From: Neurospora intermedia
Taxonomy: Eukaryota; Ascomycota; Sordariomycetes; Sordariales; Sordariaceae
NCBI GenBank assembly: GCA_037102815.1
Contig: BTPP01000008.1
Coordinates: 186,001-250,000, forward strand
Length of the DNA: 64,000 bases
Direction of reading: 5' to 3'
This document shows, piece by piece, positions 11,058 through 21,661 of this stretch (within the stretch, counting starts at the first letter, position 1; each line of letters begins with the position of its first letter). The notes under the pieces are model-generated. The model was not told where the DNA came from and searched no databases. It was given only the letters and a program-made list of their open reading frames with translations. The position numbers and the translations under genes are program-made.

Positions 11058-14000
11058 TTCTGACGATTGTGCGGCGTTTGATATAGTTTAAGAGTTGGTT
11101 TTGGAAACGGCATGCATGGCGTACGATAACTGGTATGGTCTCATACCGGCGGGTGGATTTGGACACTCCGTTGGAGAAAGGGTTTTGGGCCACCCGTGCA
11201 CAAAGGGGGACTGAAGCTTGTATACGAAGGAAGTCGTGCATTGCAGAACTCTCCCTCCTCTTATTGCGGGATGAACGGCATAATGATGGAATCCAAATGT
11301 TGGTTACGGTAAACGTTAGTGCATGAAGTCATACTCACAGAGTCCATACCTACCTAGGTACCTAGATAGGTAGCGAATGAATGAGTGACATGAACAATTG
11401 TCTAAGTCAACCTGTGAATCCGTCTGCTGGTGGTTCTTCGTTGTTCATCTTGATGTCTGAATCAAAGAAAACTCCTGCAGTGGGGGTATGGGCGGTTGGC
11501 TGGCAAGAACCCTAACCCCCCTGTACAGGACACAGCTGGACCGTACTGTAATTTCAGGGGGATGGTCCGAGCTCAGACAGAGCCCAGGGGCAGGAACCGG
11601 TGAACTGCAGTGAAGTGAAAGTTTACACCACGGCACTGCACTTCACGATTTCAACCGTTGTACAATCAAGTAAAAGTACACCAGTCTAAGGCCATCGTTG
11701 GTCTCGTTCGCTATAGTAAGCGGCCCGGAGATAAGGTAAGCTGGCCTGCGGTCCCGACCCGCTTCTGACGGAGTGTTCGAGATCACAAATCTGTCTGTCC
11801 GAGTGTTCCGGAAGTGGTCACGGGCCGGTCACTATCAGTCACGCAGTCTCCCAGGCATTCCCGTCGTCGCTCACCCGCTCCCCCCCTGCGCCGTTCACTC
11901 ATTTTCATGTCAGCACTTTTGTTATCATTCCTCGCTCACCCCAACTCTAGAAGCTCTGTCGGCTCTTCCCGTCGTCCAAATTCCATGCGTCTGTCACCTA
12001 CTAATAGTAAGCACCTCTAGAGAGTACAACTCGTCACAGTTACTTCTAGATATACACTTACAACCTAAAAGACGCTCTCTGGATTCAGACATGTTAGGAC
12101 TGCAGTGCGTGAGTAAATCCAGACCCGGCGCGCCTGACGAGTACCTACCTACCGAAGTCCAGCACCGACGCTTCCAGTCACTTACCTCTAGTTTGGCGAA
12201 CTGGGCGTTGAAGGGCCAGGAGGGGGAGGTGCCTTCCCTCCATCATTTGTGCGGGCGTGGCAACTCGTTCCATCAAGAACCTACCAAGGGAACTGAACGC
12301 TTCGGGCTTCTAGCTTTCCGGGTGAGTGTAACTTATGAGTGCAGTGTCAGTAGTAGAGCACTCGTTCGCTCAATGACGCTTTCTACACTGCACTGCACTG
12401 CACGCACTGGTTGTCGAGCTGAGCATGACAGAACATACCTAACCTGGCCGCTTGAAGCACTACCGACTGCATCATAGGTAGGTCCTGCTGCACCCACCGT
12501 CAGTATTGCACTGCATGTCGCAGTTTCCGGCATCCGCGTTCGAATGGATTCCGTTGGTAGCCGACGAAAAGTGAACAATCCATGCCATACTAGCCCCAAC
12601 CGAAGCGTCAGATTTCTCCTTCCATCACTGGCAGTTCCAGGGACGAACCTTTCTTGCCTAGGTAGGTACCTATCCGACGTCAACATCAGGCGGGTACGAT
12701 ACAACCTCGACCACCACCGCAGGGACGAGAACGGGATTAGTTCCGTCGTGGCACTGCTTACCTACTTACCTAGAGGTACCTACCTACCGAAGCAACCTCC
12801 TTCATGGTCCTGCCCTCCGCCAGTTACCTACTTTGTCCAGGACAGGTGCAGTGGATCGAGAACCACTCCGGATTCCAAGTTGTCGCGAGTTAACGCGTCA
12901 CATACCTACCTTAAGCGAGGTTCATGGACTCTGGGCAAGGTCCAGCCAGGCTAGGATTGGATGAGCTTTCGTCACATTCACTGCAGACACATGTATCATT
13001 GAACCCCCGGATTTTTTTGTTCTCAGTGCATGTGATCTCGCATGATGGATGCTCTGCCGAGAAGATTGACGGAAAAAGTAAGGTAGGTTAGGTAGGTAGT
13101 CGTTGTCTACGACGTGAACGGCACTATCTACCCCAGAATCGAGTTGGAGAGATTCTAGAGCGGCATGCCACAAACCAGAATATTGCACTACCACCCGACT
13201 TCATCACGCATGGCACCATAGGATTGGACCCCTTTATTGGGTTCTAGCGTCTTTGGTCCTGCATATTAAATCTCCTACAGTACAATAACGGCCCCAGCAA
13301 TTTTTTCGTGTTCTAGGCAGTCATAGACTCTTGACTGGAAGTAATGTAGGTAGTCTCGGGACTTTGTTAATGTCTGGGTAAGTTGTTTAGGTCTTGAACC
13401 CGGCCGTCCGCCCGTCCCACTGGACCCTGAAAATCCAATTTGGAGGATTCAAATTTTTCACCACTGCATAATATCAATAGTTTGCTTCAAACAACCTGCG
13501 TTTCAACAATGCGAGTTCTTATCGACCTTAAAATTGTCTTTGCCATAAATGGGAGCACTTTCATCCCACGTACCTTACCTAGAGGTACTTACCACACAAC
13601 TGCCATAAAGACCTGGGTACAACCCGGTCGGTGCCTTTGGCTCTCAAGCCCTTGGGACCAGAATAGTTTGATCCTCTTTGCCGTCAATGGCTGCATAGTA
13701 CCTCTACACCTGCTATCTCTCTAGAGCTTAATATTGGTCACGGAACCCTCTGCTCCTTTTCCCTTGTTCTATTCCCCAATGGAGAAAAAAACCATTTCAC
13801 GGTACCTATACTGCGCCCCCGTATGAGAAGGGACCTACCTACCTATCCTAATTGGTCAATTGGTTCGAACCGTTCAATCGCAATAGTAGGTAGGTACCTA
13901 GGTAGGTAGGTAGTCACCCCAAGCCAAGCCAAGAAAAGAAGCGAACCCCAAATCCAATGGGTGGTCAACCATCCCCAACATTACATCTCTACCGTTACTT

Positions 14001-15042
14001 TATAGAACCTTACCTTGGTACCAAACCTACATCAATTAAGGTGGTACTTAGAGGTAGAGGACCATTCGGGACATGGATATTAGAGTCGCAGTTCACTTAC
14101 CTTCTACTACCTCAAGCTCAAACTAGTGAAAACAACGGAATTACACTTTACAATTCGGGCAATGCCAGCCCAATGTATGTGGGCACGGCACAGCTATTTT
14201 TGGTAGAGGTAACCTTCCCAGCACATGGGACCTGGAGACTTGAGTCGACCTGCAGTTACCTAATATATGGGACTTGGGGGACCATATTTGGGTGGAGGTA
14301 GTAATTGAACCGTTGGTCCAATCCCCAATCCAGGTGGTCCGGATTCGCGGGTAGCCCAATATGGATAAATAGGGCCCAGAAGGTCCGCTTCCAAAGTCTG
14401 GTTTAACAAATTTGGGTTCTCTCTCTCTCTCTCTTTTTTTTTTTTTCGCCTCCTAGTTTCTTCAAATCCAGAGGTAGTGTGGTTCCCGAAGAATGAATGA
14501 GTGGTACTGCTACCAACAGGGCCCATCTGGCAATTTAATAACGCCGGCACGCGGACCAAACAAGACCTGCCATTTACCTGAGCTGCATTGCACGCTTCTG
14601 TCACTTAATTTGACCTACGTCCTTTATGTGGCGAACAACGTCTACCACGTTCCGTCCGTCACAACGATGGTTGATCTAGACCACTTTATGAAGGTGTTTA
14701 GTATCTGGGGAAGAGAGGGATGGTGAGAGGTATAGTCCAAGTCGCATCACGTTAGAAGTCTCTATAAGAAGGACATGAGAAACCCTGTTGTTCTGTTGCT
14801 AACTGCCCTCTTTTTGCTCACTGTCATCCATCATTATCATCATCATCATCACTTGCAACATACCTCTAAACTACTGAACTCTCTCGGAAGTTCTTTGCTG
14901 CAATAACGTAACCCTTAAAACTTGTTCCATCTGCTCAACACCAGGATACCGACCATCACCACAGTACTAGGTATTATCTAGGTAGCCAGCAGTCAGCCAT
15001 AGTACCCATCTCAAACAACACACATATAGAACAACACTCAAA
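11058..15042. other. About 4 kb gene-free spacer
   Basis: Only short or non-ATG frames are present, none with a domain. Most of the stretch is studded with TAGGTA/TACCTA motifs. A pentamer run of CACTG units lies near 12387-12409, and a TC run followed by a T run near 14420-14446. The 3' end contains the promoter of the secreted-protein gene, with a CAT/ATC run near 14827-14851. Confidence 0.6.
11340..13915. repeat. Dispersed TAGGTA/TACCTA short-motif cluster
   Basis: Near-palindromic strings built from CCTAGGTA, TAGGTAGG and GGTACCTA recur at about 11346-11372, 12142, 12476, 12657-12672, 12763-12790, 13080-13100, 13570-13590, 13833 and 13886-13911. The same strings return at about 27325-27376, 42651-42680, 43559 and 48170-48330. 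They are dispersed rather than tandem and fall outside exons. Confidence 0.8.
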
Positions 15043-15739
15043 ATGGGTACCATCACCAGCACACTCACCAGCACCCTCCTCTTCCTCACCACCCTCGCCC
15101 TCGCCGAGTCCCCAGCAGGAACCCCGCGCATCAACTCCATCAGCTACTCAGGCAGCGGATGCCCACAGACGCAGGCCCGGTTCAGCGGCAGCCTGGACGA
15201 CCCGACCCTCACCTTCAACCACTTCGCCATCGAGTACCCCAACACGGTGAACCGGACAGCCAACTGCCAGGTGCACGTGCAGGCCCAGGGCGTGTCGGCC
15301 GGCTGGCAGGTTTCCGTCAAGGACACGTTCGTGGACGGGCACGTGACGCTGGACCCGGGCGCGACGCTGGATTACTTTTCGACTGTTTACTTTAGCTCTA
15401 GTGCGGATGATTCTGTAAGTCTTTTGATTTGTGTTGTTCTTGTTGTTGTTCGAGAATGCGAGCAAGTAATAAGGAAGGAAACGAGACACTGATAGATGGG
15501 GGGAAACAAAAAAATAGGCCACCAGCAAGGGACAACTCTCCAACGACGGCTCGTCTAGAATCGACAAGGCAGTGACCCTCCAGAACCACTTCACCGACAA
15601 GGCCTGGTCATCGTGCACCACGTCCTCGAATGACGGGTTCGGAATTTTGAATATCAACTTCCGCGGTGCTCTGCGCAACGAAAAGTCGTACTTTGAGGCG
15701 ACCAGCGAGACCTGGGACTTTGAGTGGAGGAGGTGCTGA
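15043..15739 (+). CDS. Small secreted DUF4360-type protein (197 aa, 2 exons)
   Basis: Exons 15043-15414 and 15518-15739, with a 103-nt intron (GTAAGT donor, ATAG acceptor), phase 0. The N-terminus is a clear signal peptide: hydrophobic Leu/Thr helix ending LALA before ESPAGTPRI. The mature part follows the DUF4360 pattern of ascomycete and bacterial secreted proteins: an SGSGCPQ start, the LTFNHFAIEYP strand, NCQVHVQ, then SSCTTSSNDGFGILNINF and a C-terminal ...EWRRC. It has four to five Cys, probably paired. The family's function is unknown; roles at the cell surface are guessed in general. The start is set by the signal peptide and the A-rich leader (CTCAAAATGG). Confidence 0.87.
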
Positions 15740-16966
15740 GCTGTGTGTCGGTTAGTTGGGACTGATTGTCACGAGTCACATACCGTGTTTCGGCTTTGTC
15801 TTATGGAGGCTTCGTCTGCCGTTGCTTGGCAGCACAGCTTTCTTTTTCATGTCCATTTAGACTTCTTGTCACGATAGGGGGTGGCGTGGTAGATTGCAGG
15901 GAGGCTGGTCAAAAGGTGCTTTCTCAAAAGTAAAAAGAACCTTTAACTTGGGTTGAGTAGTCAAGGAACAAAGATTTAAAAATGAGACAAAGCTGTATGT
16001 TTCTGGGGTGCAATGTGTGCTTGTCCTCGACTGTGCGAAGCTGTCAGGTGGATGGCCTTCATATGTTGCGTGAGTCTGGGTTGTCTCTGCTCACACAGTT
16101 GTGATCGCAAGTCTATCCCTAATGACAGAGAAGAACTCAGACGAAAAGTTAATGTTGCTCTGATAGAAAGAAGGGCCGGTGAAGTTACTGGACTTCTTGA
16201 AAAGAGTAGAGCTTGCCCGTTTTGCTTCCGTCGACGAAGACCCACTTGGGAGTGATGGAACTGCAAGAGGCTAAGATGGTGACCCTAACGGAGGCCTCCA
16301 TGTCACTCCATCTTGGAGCCACGGAGCAGTCGGGTTTATTACATTCAGGAACTGAAGTGAAAATGCTACACATTCCTAATCCAGGTGACAATTATAGAGC
16401 CTGGTTTGATAATAGTGTAGCAGAAGGAATGCGGAGTGTCTTCACGTTCGCGTTATGGTGCATAACTGGGGTGGGATGGGTTTGATTCAGGATGAGGTCG
16501 TGCACACCACCGAAGGCTGACAGTCTTTTGAGTGCCGATAACTTCTAGCGACGGGATACCCAGATTGGCAACTGCAAAAGGCCATGTATCGGCTGGGCAT
16601 GCGATGTGGCTTTCACACCGCAACTCCAGAGGCCAATGAGCGTAGAGATGATGGTGTAGTCGTAGGAGTAGTTTATGGCATCCGAGTCATTGCGAAAAGT
16701 GAAGCTTGATGGTGGTCAGTGTCAAGCGAGTCCAGTGGACATCCCGCGCTCCTTGGGTTGAAATGGTGCGTAGAGGTATATTCCGAGAAGTATTCCCCGC
16801 AAGGGATCGACTCTACCCTCGTGTTCATCGTGGTTACCGTGTTGATCGATCTCCTCCGACGAGTAGACTGCTCAATGAAGAGTAGAGGCGCAGCACATCG
16901 ATTGGCGTCGGCCACGTGCCTCATTGGAAGCGACGTCGTGATAAGAGTCCATGGTCCAAGCTTCCT
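15740..16966. other. Spacer left of the mariner-like element
   Basis: No gene supported. Frames of 90-100 codons lack domains. Base composition is normal and shows no RIP, in contrast to the neighbouring element interior. Confidence 0.5.
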
Positions 16967-17032
16967 TTCCCACACTCAATCGCCTGTGCAGTCTTGGTAA
17001 GAGGTGTGTGCGTGCACACACACACACACCGC
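16967..17032 (+). repeat. Left terminal inverted repeat
   Basis: 66 bases beginning TTCCCACACTCAATCGCC and ending in an (AC)n run followed by CGC. It matches the reverse complement of 21264-21335 with one T/C substitution and three fewer AC units. The GTGTGTGC-GT-GCACACAC part is itself self-complementary. Confidence 0.92.
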
Positions 17033-17238
17033 ATTTGACAAATCTGGCCATTTGACATCGCTTTACACGACTCAACTCAATCGTTTAATATCGAAATCTG
17101 GCCAAAACTGGTACAAAAAGTCGATATTTTAATGCTCTACATCGCGCAGTTGTCTATTTTGATATTTACATTGTCTTTTGAACCGTTGTCGATATAGTAC
17201 GCTACCCCAACACCCGCCAAAAGGCATTGATAACTATA

Positions 17239-18319
17239 ATGTTGGTAAATAACGAGCATCCCAACAACGTTACTGAGACTGCTGGTATAAGCGTAAGGAG
17301 TGCGTGGAAGTATAAACGTACTTTATCGGATATTAATAAAGCATTTCTACCGTCACGAACTCCCTAAAATACTAGAAAGCTTCCTATGTGGGCGTTTGAG
17401 GTACATTGTATACAATATTGCTCCCTATACTTTATTAACTGTGACTAATATTATGAAGGAAGTTATGAACCTCCTCGTATTAAAACCCGATTTATACTTC
17501 GACGAAATCTATGCCTTTCTAGCCAACGAGTACAATATATACGTTTCAACCGAAACTATACGGCGGCACCTTCGATAGAATAAGTAGAAGAAGAAGCGAC
17601 TCTATATAAAGGTATTATAACAATCCCCTATACTAGTAGCTAAGTAGATGTTAAAGATCTCTTTATTTATTACAGAGATGTTCGTATTCTGTAACGAGTC
17701 TGGCACAGACCGAAGGGATAGCGCTCGTCGTATTAGCTAGGCACCCCGCGGCGCCATTACGACGGTGTTAAGCAAGTTCGTACGTGGTACGCAGTATCAC
17801 CTCCTCCCAGCTATTGCAATAGATAGACTACTCGATGTACTAGTATTTAGAAGTGCAACGGACTTAGCCGGGGTCTGGGATTGGATAGTGAAATACCTGC
17901 TCCCTAAAATAAATCTATTTCCCGGTTGCAATAGTATTTTGGTAATGGATAACGCTAGTTGGCACCCCCGTACCGAATTCTAGCACGCGTACAACTAGAA
18001 GGGGGTTCTATTGTGGTATTTGCCGCCGTACTCTCCCGAGTTCAACCCTATCGAAGTATACTTTAGCGACTTTAAGCGGTAGTTTAAGTAGGTATATTAT
18101 AACGAGGGTAGTGATAAGATATCAGACGACGACTTTACTACATTTCTTAAGCGACTGGCGTAGGATGTAGGGTATAGAGTGCAATAGATCCGTAGCCATT
18201 TTAAGAACGCGAAACTAGTAATGAATCGACTTAACAATATTAATAAAGAGTATAGGGAGCTGTATACTAACGAGCTAGTCGAGTATAGAGAGACGGGTAC
18301 TATATTTAGGCGGCGGTAG
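17239..18319 (+). pseudogene. Tc1/mariner-superfamily DDE transposase, RIP-inactivated
   Basis: An N-terminal helix-turn-helix region (TAGISVRSAWKYKRT, from the ATG at 17239) is followed, after a frame change near 17.35 kb, by LKPDLYFDEIYAFLANEY and STETIRRHL, a typical second HTH/linker of fungal mariners. The catalytic domain then runs in a single frame from about 17.68 kb: FCNESGTDRRD, HLLPAIAIDRLLDV, ILVMDNASWH and YSPEFNPIEVYFSDFKR. This is a DDE triad in which the first Asp is now Asn (AAC), while the second Asp and the Glu remain. At least six in-frame TAG codons stand where Trp or Gln is expected. The frame change may be an intron or an indel. Confidence 0.82.
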
Positions 18320-18504
18320 AGAGTGTGGGTAGGAGCGATAGATTTATAGGTGTTAAATTAAATTGTATACTAAAAATGCTAGAAATACTATAAATACTAA
18401 AAATACCAAAAGTGCCAAAAGTACTATAAATCGTATTTATCTATATAATAATACCAAAATGCTAAAAACCCCCCTCTTTTACTATAAATCGATTCGTAAT
18501 ATCG

Positions 18505-21141
18505 TTATCCCTCGCTAGGACCGCTAGTAATAGTACTGCCCGCTATAGAAGCGAGAGCTCTAGCAACGCCGTATTCGAGTGTAGTATTGAATCGCGGGTC
18601 TAGAGTATACACTAGTTAGTTAAATTATAGTAATGAAGGTTAGAAGGCATATTTACCATGGTTTAACTGCGTTGCTAGTACTACGTACTCAGTTTTAAGG
18701 AAATCTTTAATACCGTCCCTAAATACCGTATAGAAGTCGTAATTGAACCCCAGCCTCGTAAACCACTCTGCCGGCTACTCTTTAAGCGCAAATATATCGG
18801 GCGGCGCCTCTTTATTCCGGAGCTTATTCCTCAAAGCAAGTAGAACTCTATATGCCAACACTACTTTAGTTAACAACCCAATATAGTAACGCTTGTAGAA
18901 CGCCTTGAAGAATTCAATAATAATCTCTTTAACCGGCCGACTAGGCGGGGCGGAGGGTGGTAGTAACGAACGAAGACCGAGAATCGAAGGTACGGACGGA
19001 CGTGGCACAAATAACTCTCCAGTCTCTACCGGGGATTTTCTAATTTCCTCCTCACCTTCGTCCTCCTTGCCCGCTACCGACAGCGGTACGATTAACGGCG
19101 GTACCGGTAGCCAAACAGAGACTATAGTCGCTGCAAAAACAGGAGGAGGGTTGGCGTTGGCGTTGGCGCGCCTGGCAGCAAGAGTCTCACGGTCGGTCGG
19201 GTGCCTATAGAACGCGGTAGTAAAATACTCTAACGGCGCATACAAGTCGATGGTTACCGCTTTGCCTAGTGGGGGGAGAGCGCCCGCTATATTATAATTG
19301 TAACCGCTAGCAATTACCGAGTTAGCGACAGAGCCGCCAGCGGTATAGGGTAGCTAGATTTGGGGGTATAGAAAATAGGGAGGGAAGTGTTGGTATAGTA
19401 GTAGATATAACGGATATAGAAGAGGAGGGTATAGCTGGTATAGACCTCTAAAATCGTCCCTCCTTAGCGTGGCTTACAGTAGACTATTCATAGTCTCTAT
19501 ATTAGCACTACTATTACCACTATTGACATTATTAACAATATTAACGTTAACCGGTAGACTATCGCCTCCTCTCTTACGTCTACTACCGCTATTACTAATA
19601 CTAGAAGCGGCTACTGCCTCATTGCCCAGTATATCTCGCACCAGCTCAAATAGTAGGCTAGCTACCATAGCCTTCCCTAGCGATATAGCGCGTACCCACT
19701 TGCCTATATCTTTAACGTTGAGGTTATAATAGGTTATACTCCTATCCATAACGTAGCACATCTAGTACTCAATAGCCTTATTGTAATTCTTACACTTATA
19801 GCCAAGACCGTACGCCTATACCTGTACCAGCTCCTAATATACGGTACCGCGTAGCTTCACCCCCGTGCGCTCCTCTCGCTGCCGGTCCTCCTCCAGATTC
19901 TTCTCAACTTCTACTAGTATAGTATTTATTATAACGCGCTTAGACTTCTCGGTGCCGGCTAGAGTCCGTAACCCTCGTAACGACGGCGTATCGACCGCTC
20001 GTAGGGTTGGGGCAATAAAAGGATTGACCAAACTACGAAAGGGGGTAGAAGTAGAGGGTATACTACTACGGGAGGATAGGGTAGCGGGTATTTCACTAGC
20101 GGGCGGGTCGACCAACCGAAACTTAAATAATATAGTGAAATAGTAGTACTGGCCAGTATAGTAGAGGTACGACTTTATAATAGTCTCGTACTCAAGGTTA
20201 TTATACCCGTTATAAAAATCCCTCCTAGAGACAGTCTTATTATATATAATAACCCGGGCGCGGCGGTTATCGTAAGCGGCGGCAGTATATATAACGTTAT
20301 ACAAAGCGACCAACTACTTTATCCCTACGGCCACATTATCGTTAATAACGTTTTACACATAACTTCGCTACACGTATATAATCTCCCTAAGTAGTAACGT
20401 CCCAAACTACCACTCGCAGAGCTCGCTATTATCTTACTCGACCTTAACCTCTCGAAATAAACTAAAGTCTTCAATAGGGGGTGGTTTATTACGGCTAGCG
20501 GTAATATATGAACCGACCACATTAAACTAGACCTATATCGAATTAGGGTATTAGGGACGCGGCAGCGGCGGCGGCAGTACTAGAACGACCGGCTTACAGG
20601 TAGCGCAGGGCTGGGCCGGTGGCGCTAAGGCAATTAGCTTAGTCAGGGAGGCTACATCGCCGTCGTCGTCGCCCGACAGATAAAACGAAGTATCGAGAGC
20701 CCGCTTCTTAGGGGTAAGGCGGACGGGGAACTATTACTCGACCTCGTTATCGTCGCTAGAGTCCTCATCGCCACTAAAGATCTCAACGGGCGTCGCGGGC
20801 TTAAGGGGGGACGACGGCAACTCTAGGACTAACTCTGGCTCTGGCTCTAGCGCAGTAGCCTTCCCCTTCTTAACGGCAGTCTTCTTAACGGCGGCCTTCT
20901 TAGTAACAATCTTAATAGGAGCAGCTTTCTTCTTGGGTAGAACAATCTTAGGGATGACTTCAATAGACTACTCGGCTTTACAGCTCTTCTTTTTGGGGCG
21001 GGAGGAGGCGCGTTATAGAGTTATTAGGCTGGGATCTTCCTAGTCTTAACCGTCGTCGAAGTAGACTGCTAGCGCGCCGCTTCGAATACAGGATCGCTTT
21101 ACGCCGGCGGGTTTTAAATTGAGGATTGTCTTGGGAGGCAT
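18505..21141 (-). pseudogene. Second gene of the transposon, unknown function, RIP-inactivated
   Basis: From an ATG at 21141 (MPPKTILNLKP) one minus-strand frame continues for about 878 codons to a TAA at 18505. It is interrupted only by nonsense codons at positions compatible with Gln or Trp, with no obvious frameshift. The predicted product has a basic N-terminal part (PKKKSCK; KKAAPIKIVTKKAAVKK), an acidic Ser/Asp stretch (GDEDSSDD), a middle with aromatic-rich segments (YLYYTGQYYYFTILFKFR), a Pro-rich region, and a C-terminal part containing YKRYYIGLLTKVVLAYR and PAEWFTRLGFNYDFYTVF. I recognise no domain. Nuclear-localisation-like basic runs suggest that it acts in the nucleus, perhaps as a transposition accessory factor or passenger gene (inference). 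Confidence 0.6.
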
Positions 21142-21263
21142 TGTCGCGATGGATTTGATTGATTACTAGTGTTTTGATTACTTTGCACATTGAAATGGCT
21201 TCAAAATAATGTAGAAATTGTTGTGAAATGATGAATTTTGACGAAGTTGTACAATACAGAAGT

Positions 21264-21335
21264 GCGGTGTGTGTGTGTGTGTGTGTGCACGCACACACCT
21301 CTTGCCAAGACTGCACAGGCGATTGAGTGTGGGAA
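21264..21335 (-). repeat. Right terminal inverted repeat
   Basis: 72 bases, the reverse complement of the left repeat, with a longer GT/AC run. The sequence outside it (ACTGCAGAGG) differs from that outside the left copy. Confidence 0.92.
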
Positions 21336-21624
21336 CTGCAGAGGCTCGCCAGTGCAGTAACTGCCTGTAAGGTGAGATCTGAATTCGATACTGAAACCTT
21401 CCTTCTCGGTGATTTGTGCATTCAGGTTGCAGTGATTGATGGCAGCAAGGTGTGGGATGCAGCCGCACTACGGCATGCGCAAAACCCAGAAGGTCAGGGG
21501 ATCTTGGTGGTTTCTTTTTTTGTCCAGAGACATTACCATGGCCAGGTTTGGAACACCCGCCCGCCGCCTATTGAGCAAGGCATTCCATGGGCAGACCGTA
21601 TCGCCCTGCCGGCTTTGACTCACC

Positions 21625-21625
<1 letters not shown>

Positions 21626-21659
<34 letters not shown>
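21626..21659 (+). repeat. 34-base poly(A) run
   Basis: An uninterrupted run of 34 A between CACCC and GAAG, about 290 bases beyond the right inverted repeat. No coding remnant of a retroelement is visible immediately upstream. Confidence 0.9.

Positions 21660-21661
<2 letters not shown>

Larger units (their letters stand above)
16967..21335. mobile_element. RIP-damaged two-gene Tc1/mariner-like DNA transposon
   Basis: The 4.37-kb unit is bounded by inverted repeats that match base for base except for one substitution and a dinucleotide-run length change. Inside, a plus-strand frame carries a DDE-type transposase of the Tc1/mariner superfamily and a minus-strand frame encodes a long unidentified protein; the two converge at about 18.3-18.5 kb. 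The interior from about 17.16 to 21.1 kb is AT-shifted with many TAG/TAA codons replacing Trp/Gln codons, the signature of RIP. The outer 180-200 bases on each side are spared. I see no clear TA target duplication just outside the repeats, so the exact ends are uncertain. Confidence 0.85.

Noticed and set aside
11773-12477. 234-codon plus-strand frame
   Set aside because: Begins with GTG rather than ATG, crosses TAGGTA motifs and has no domain or splice logic.
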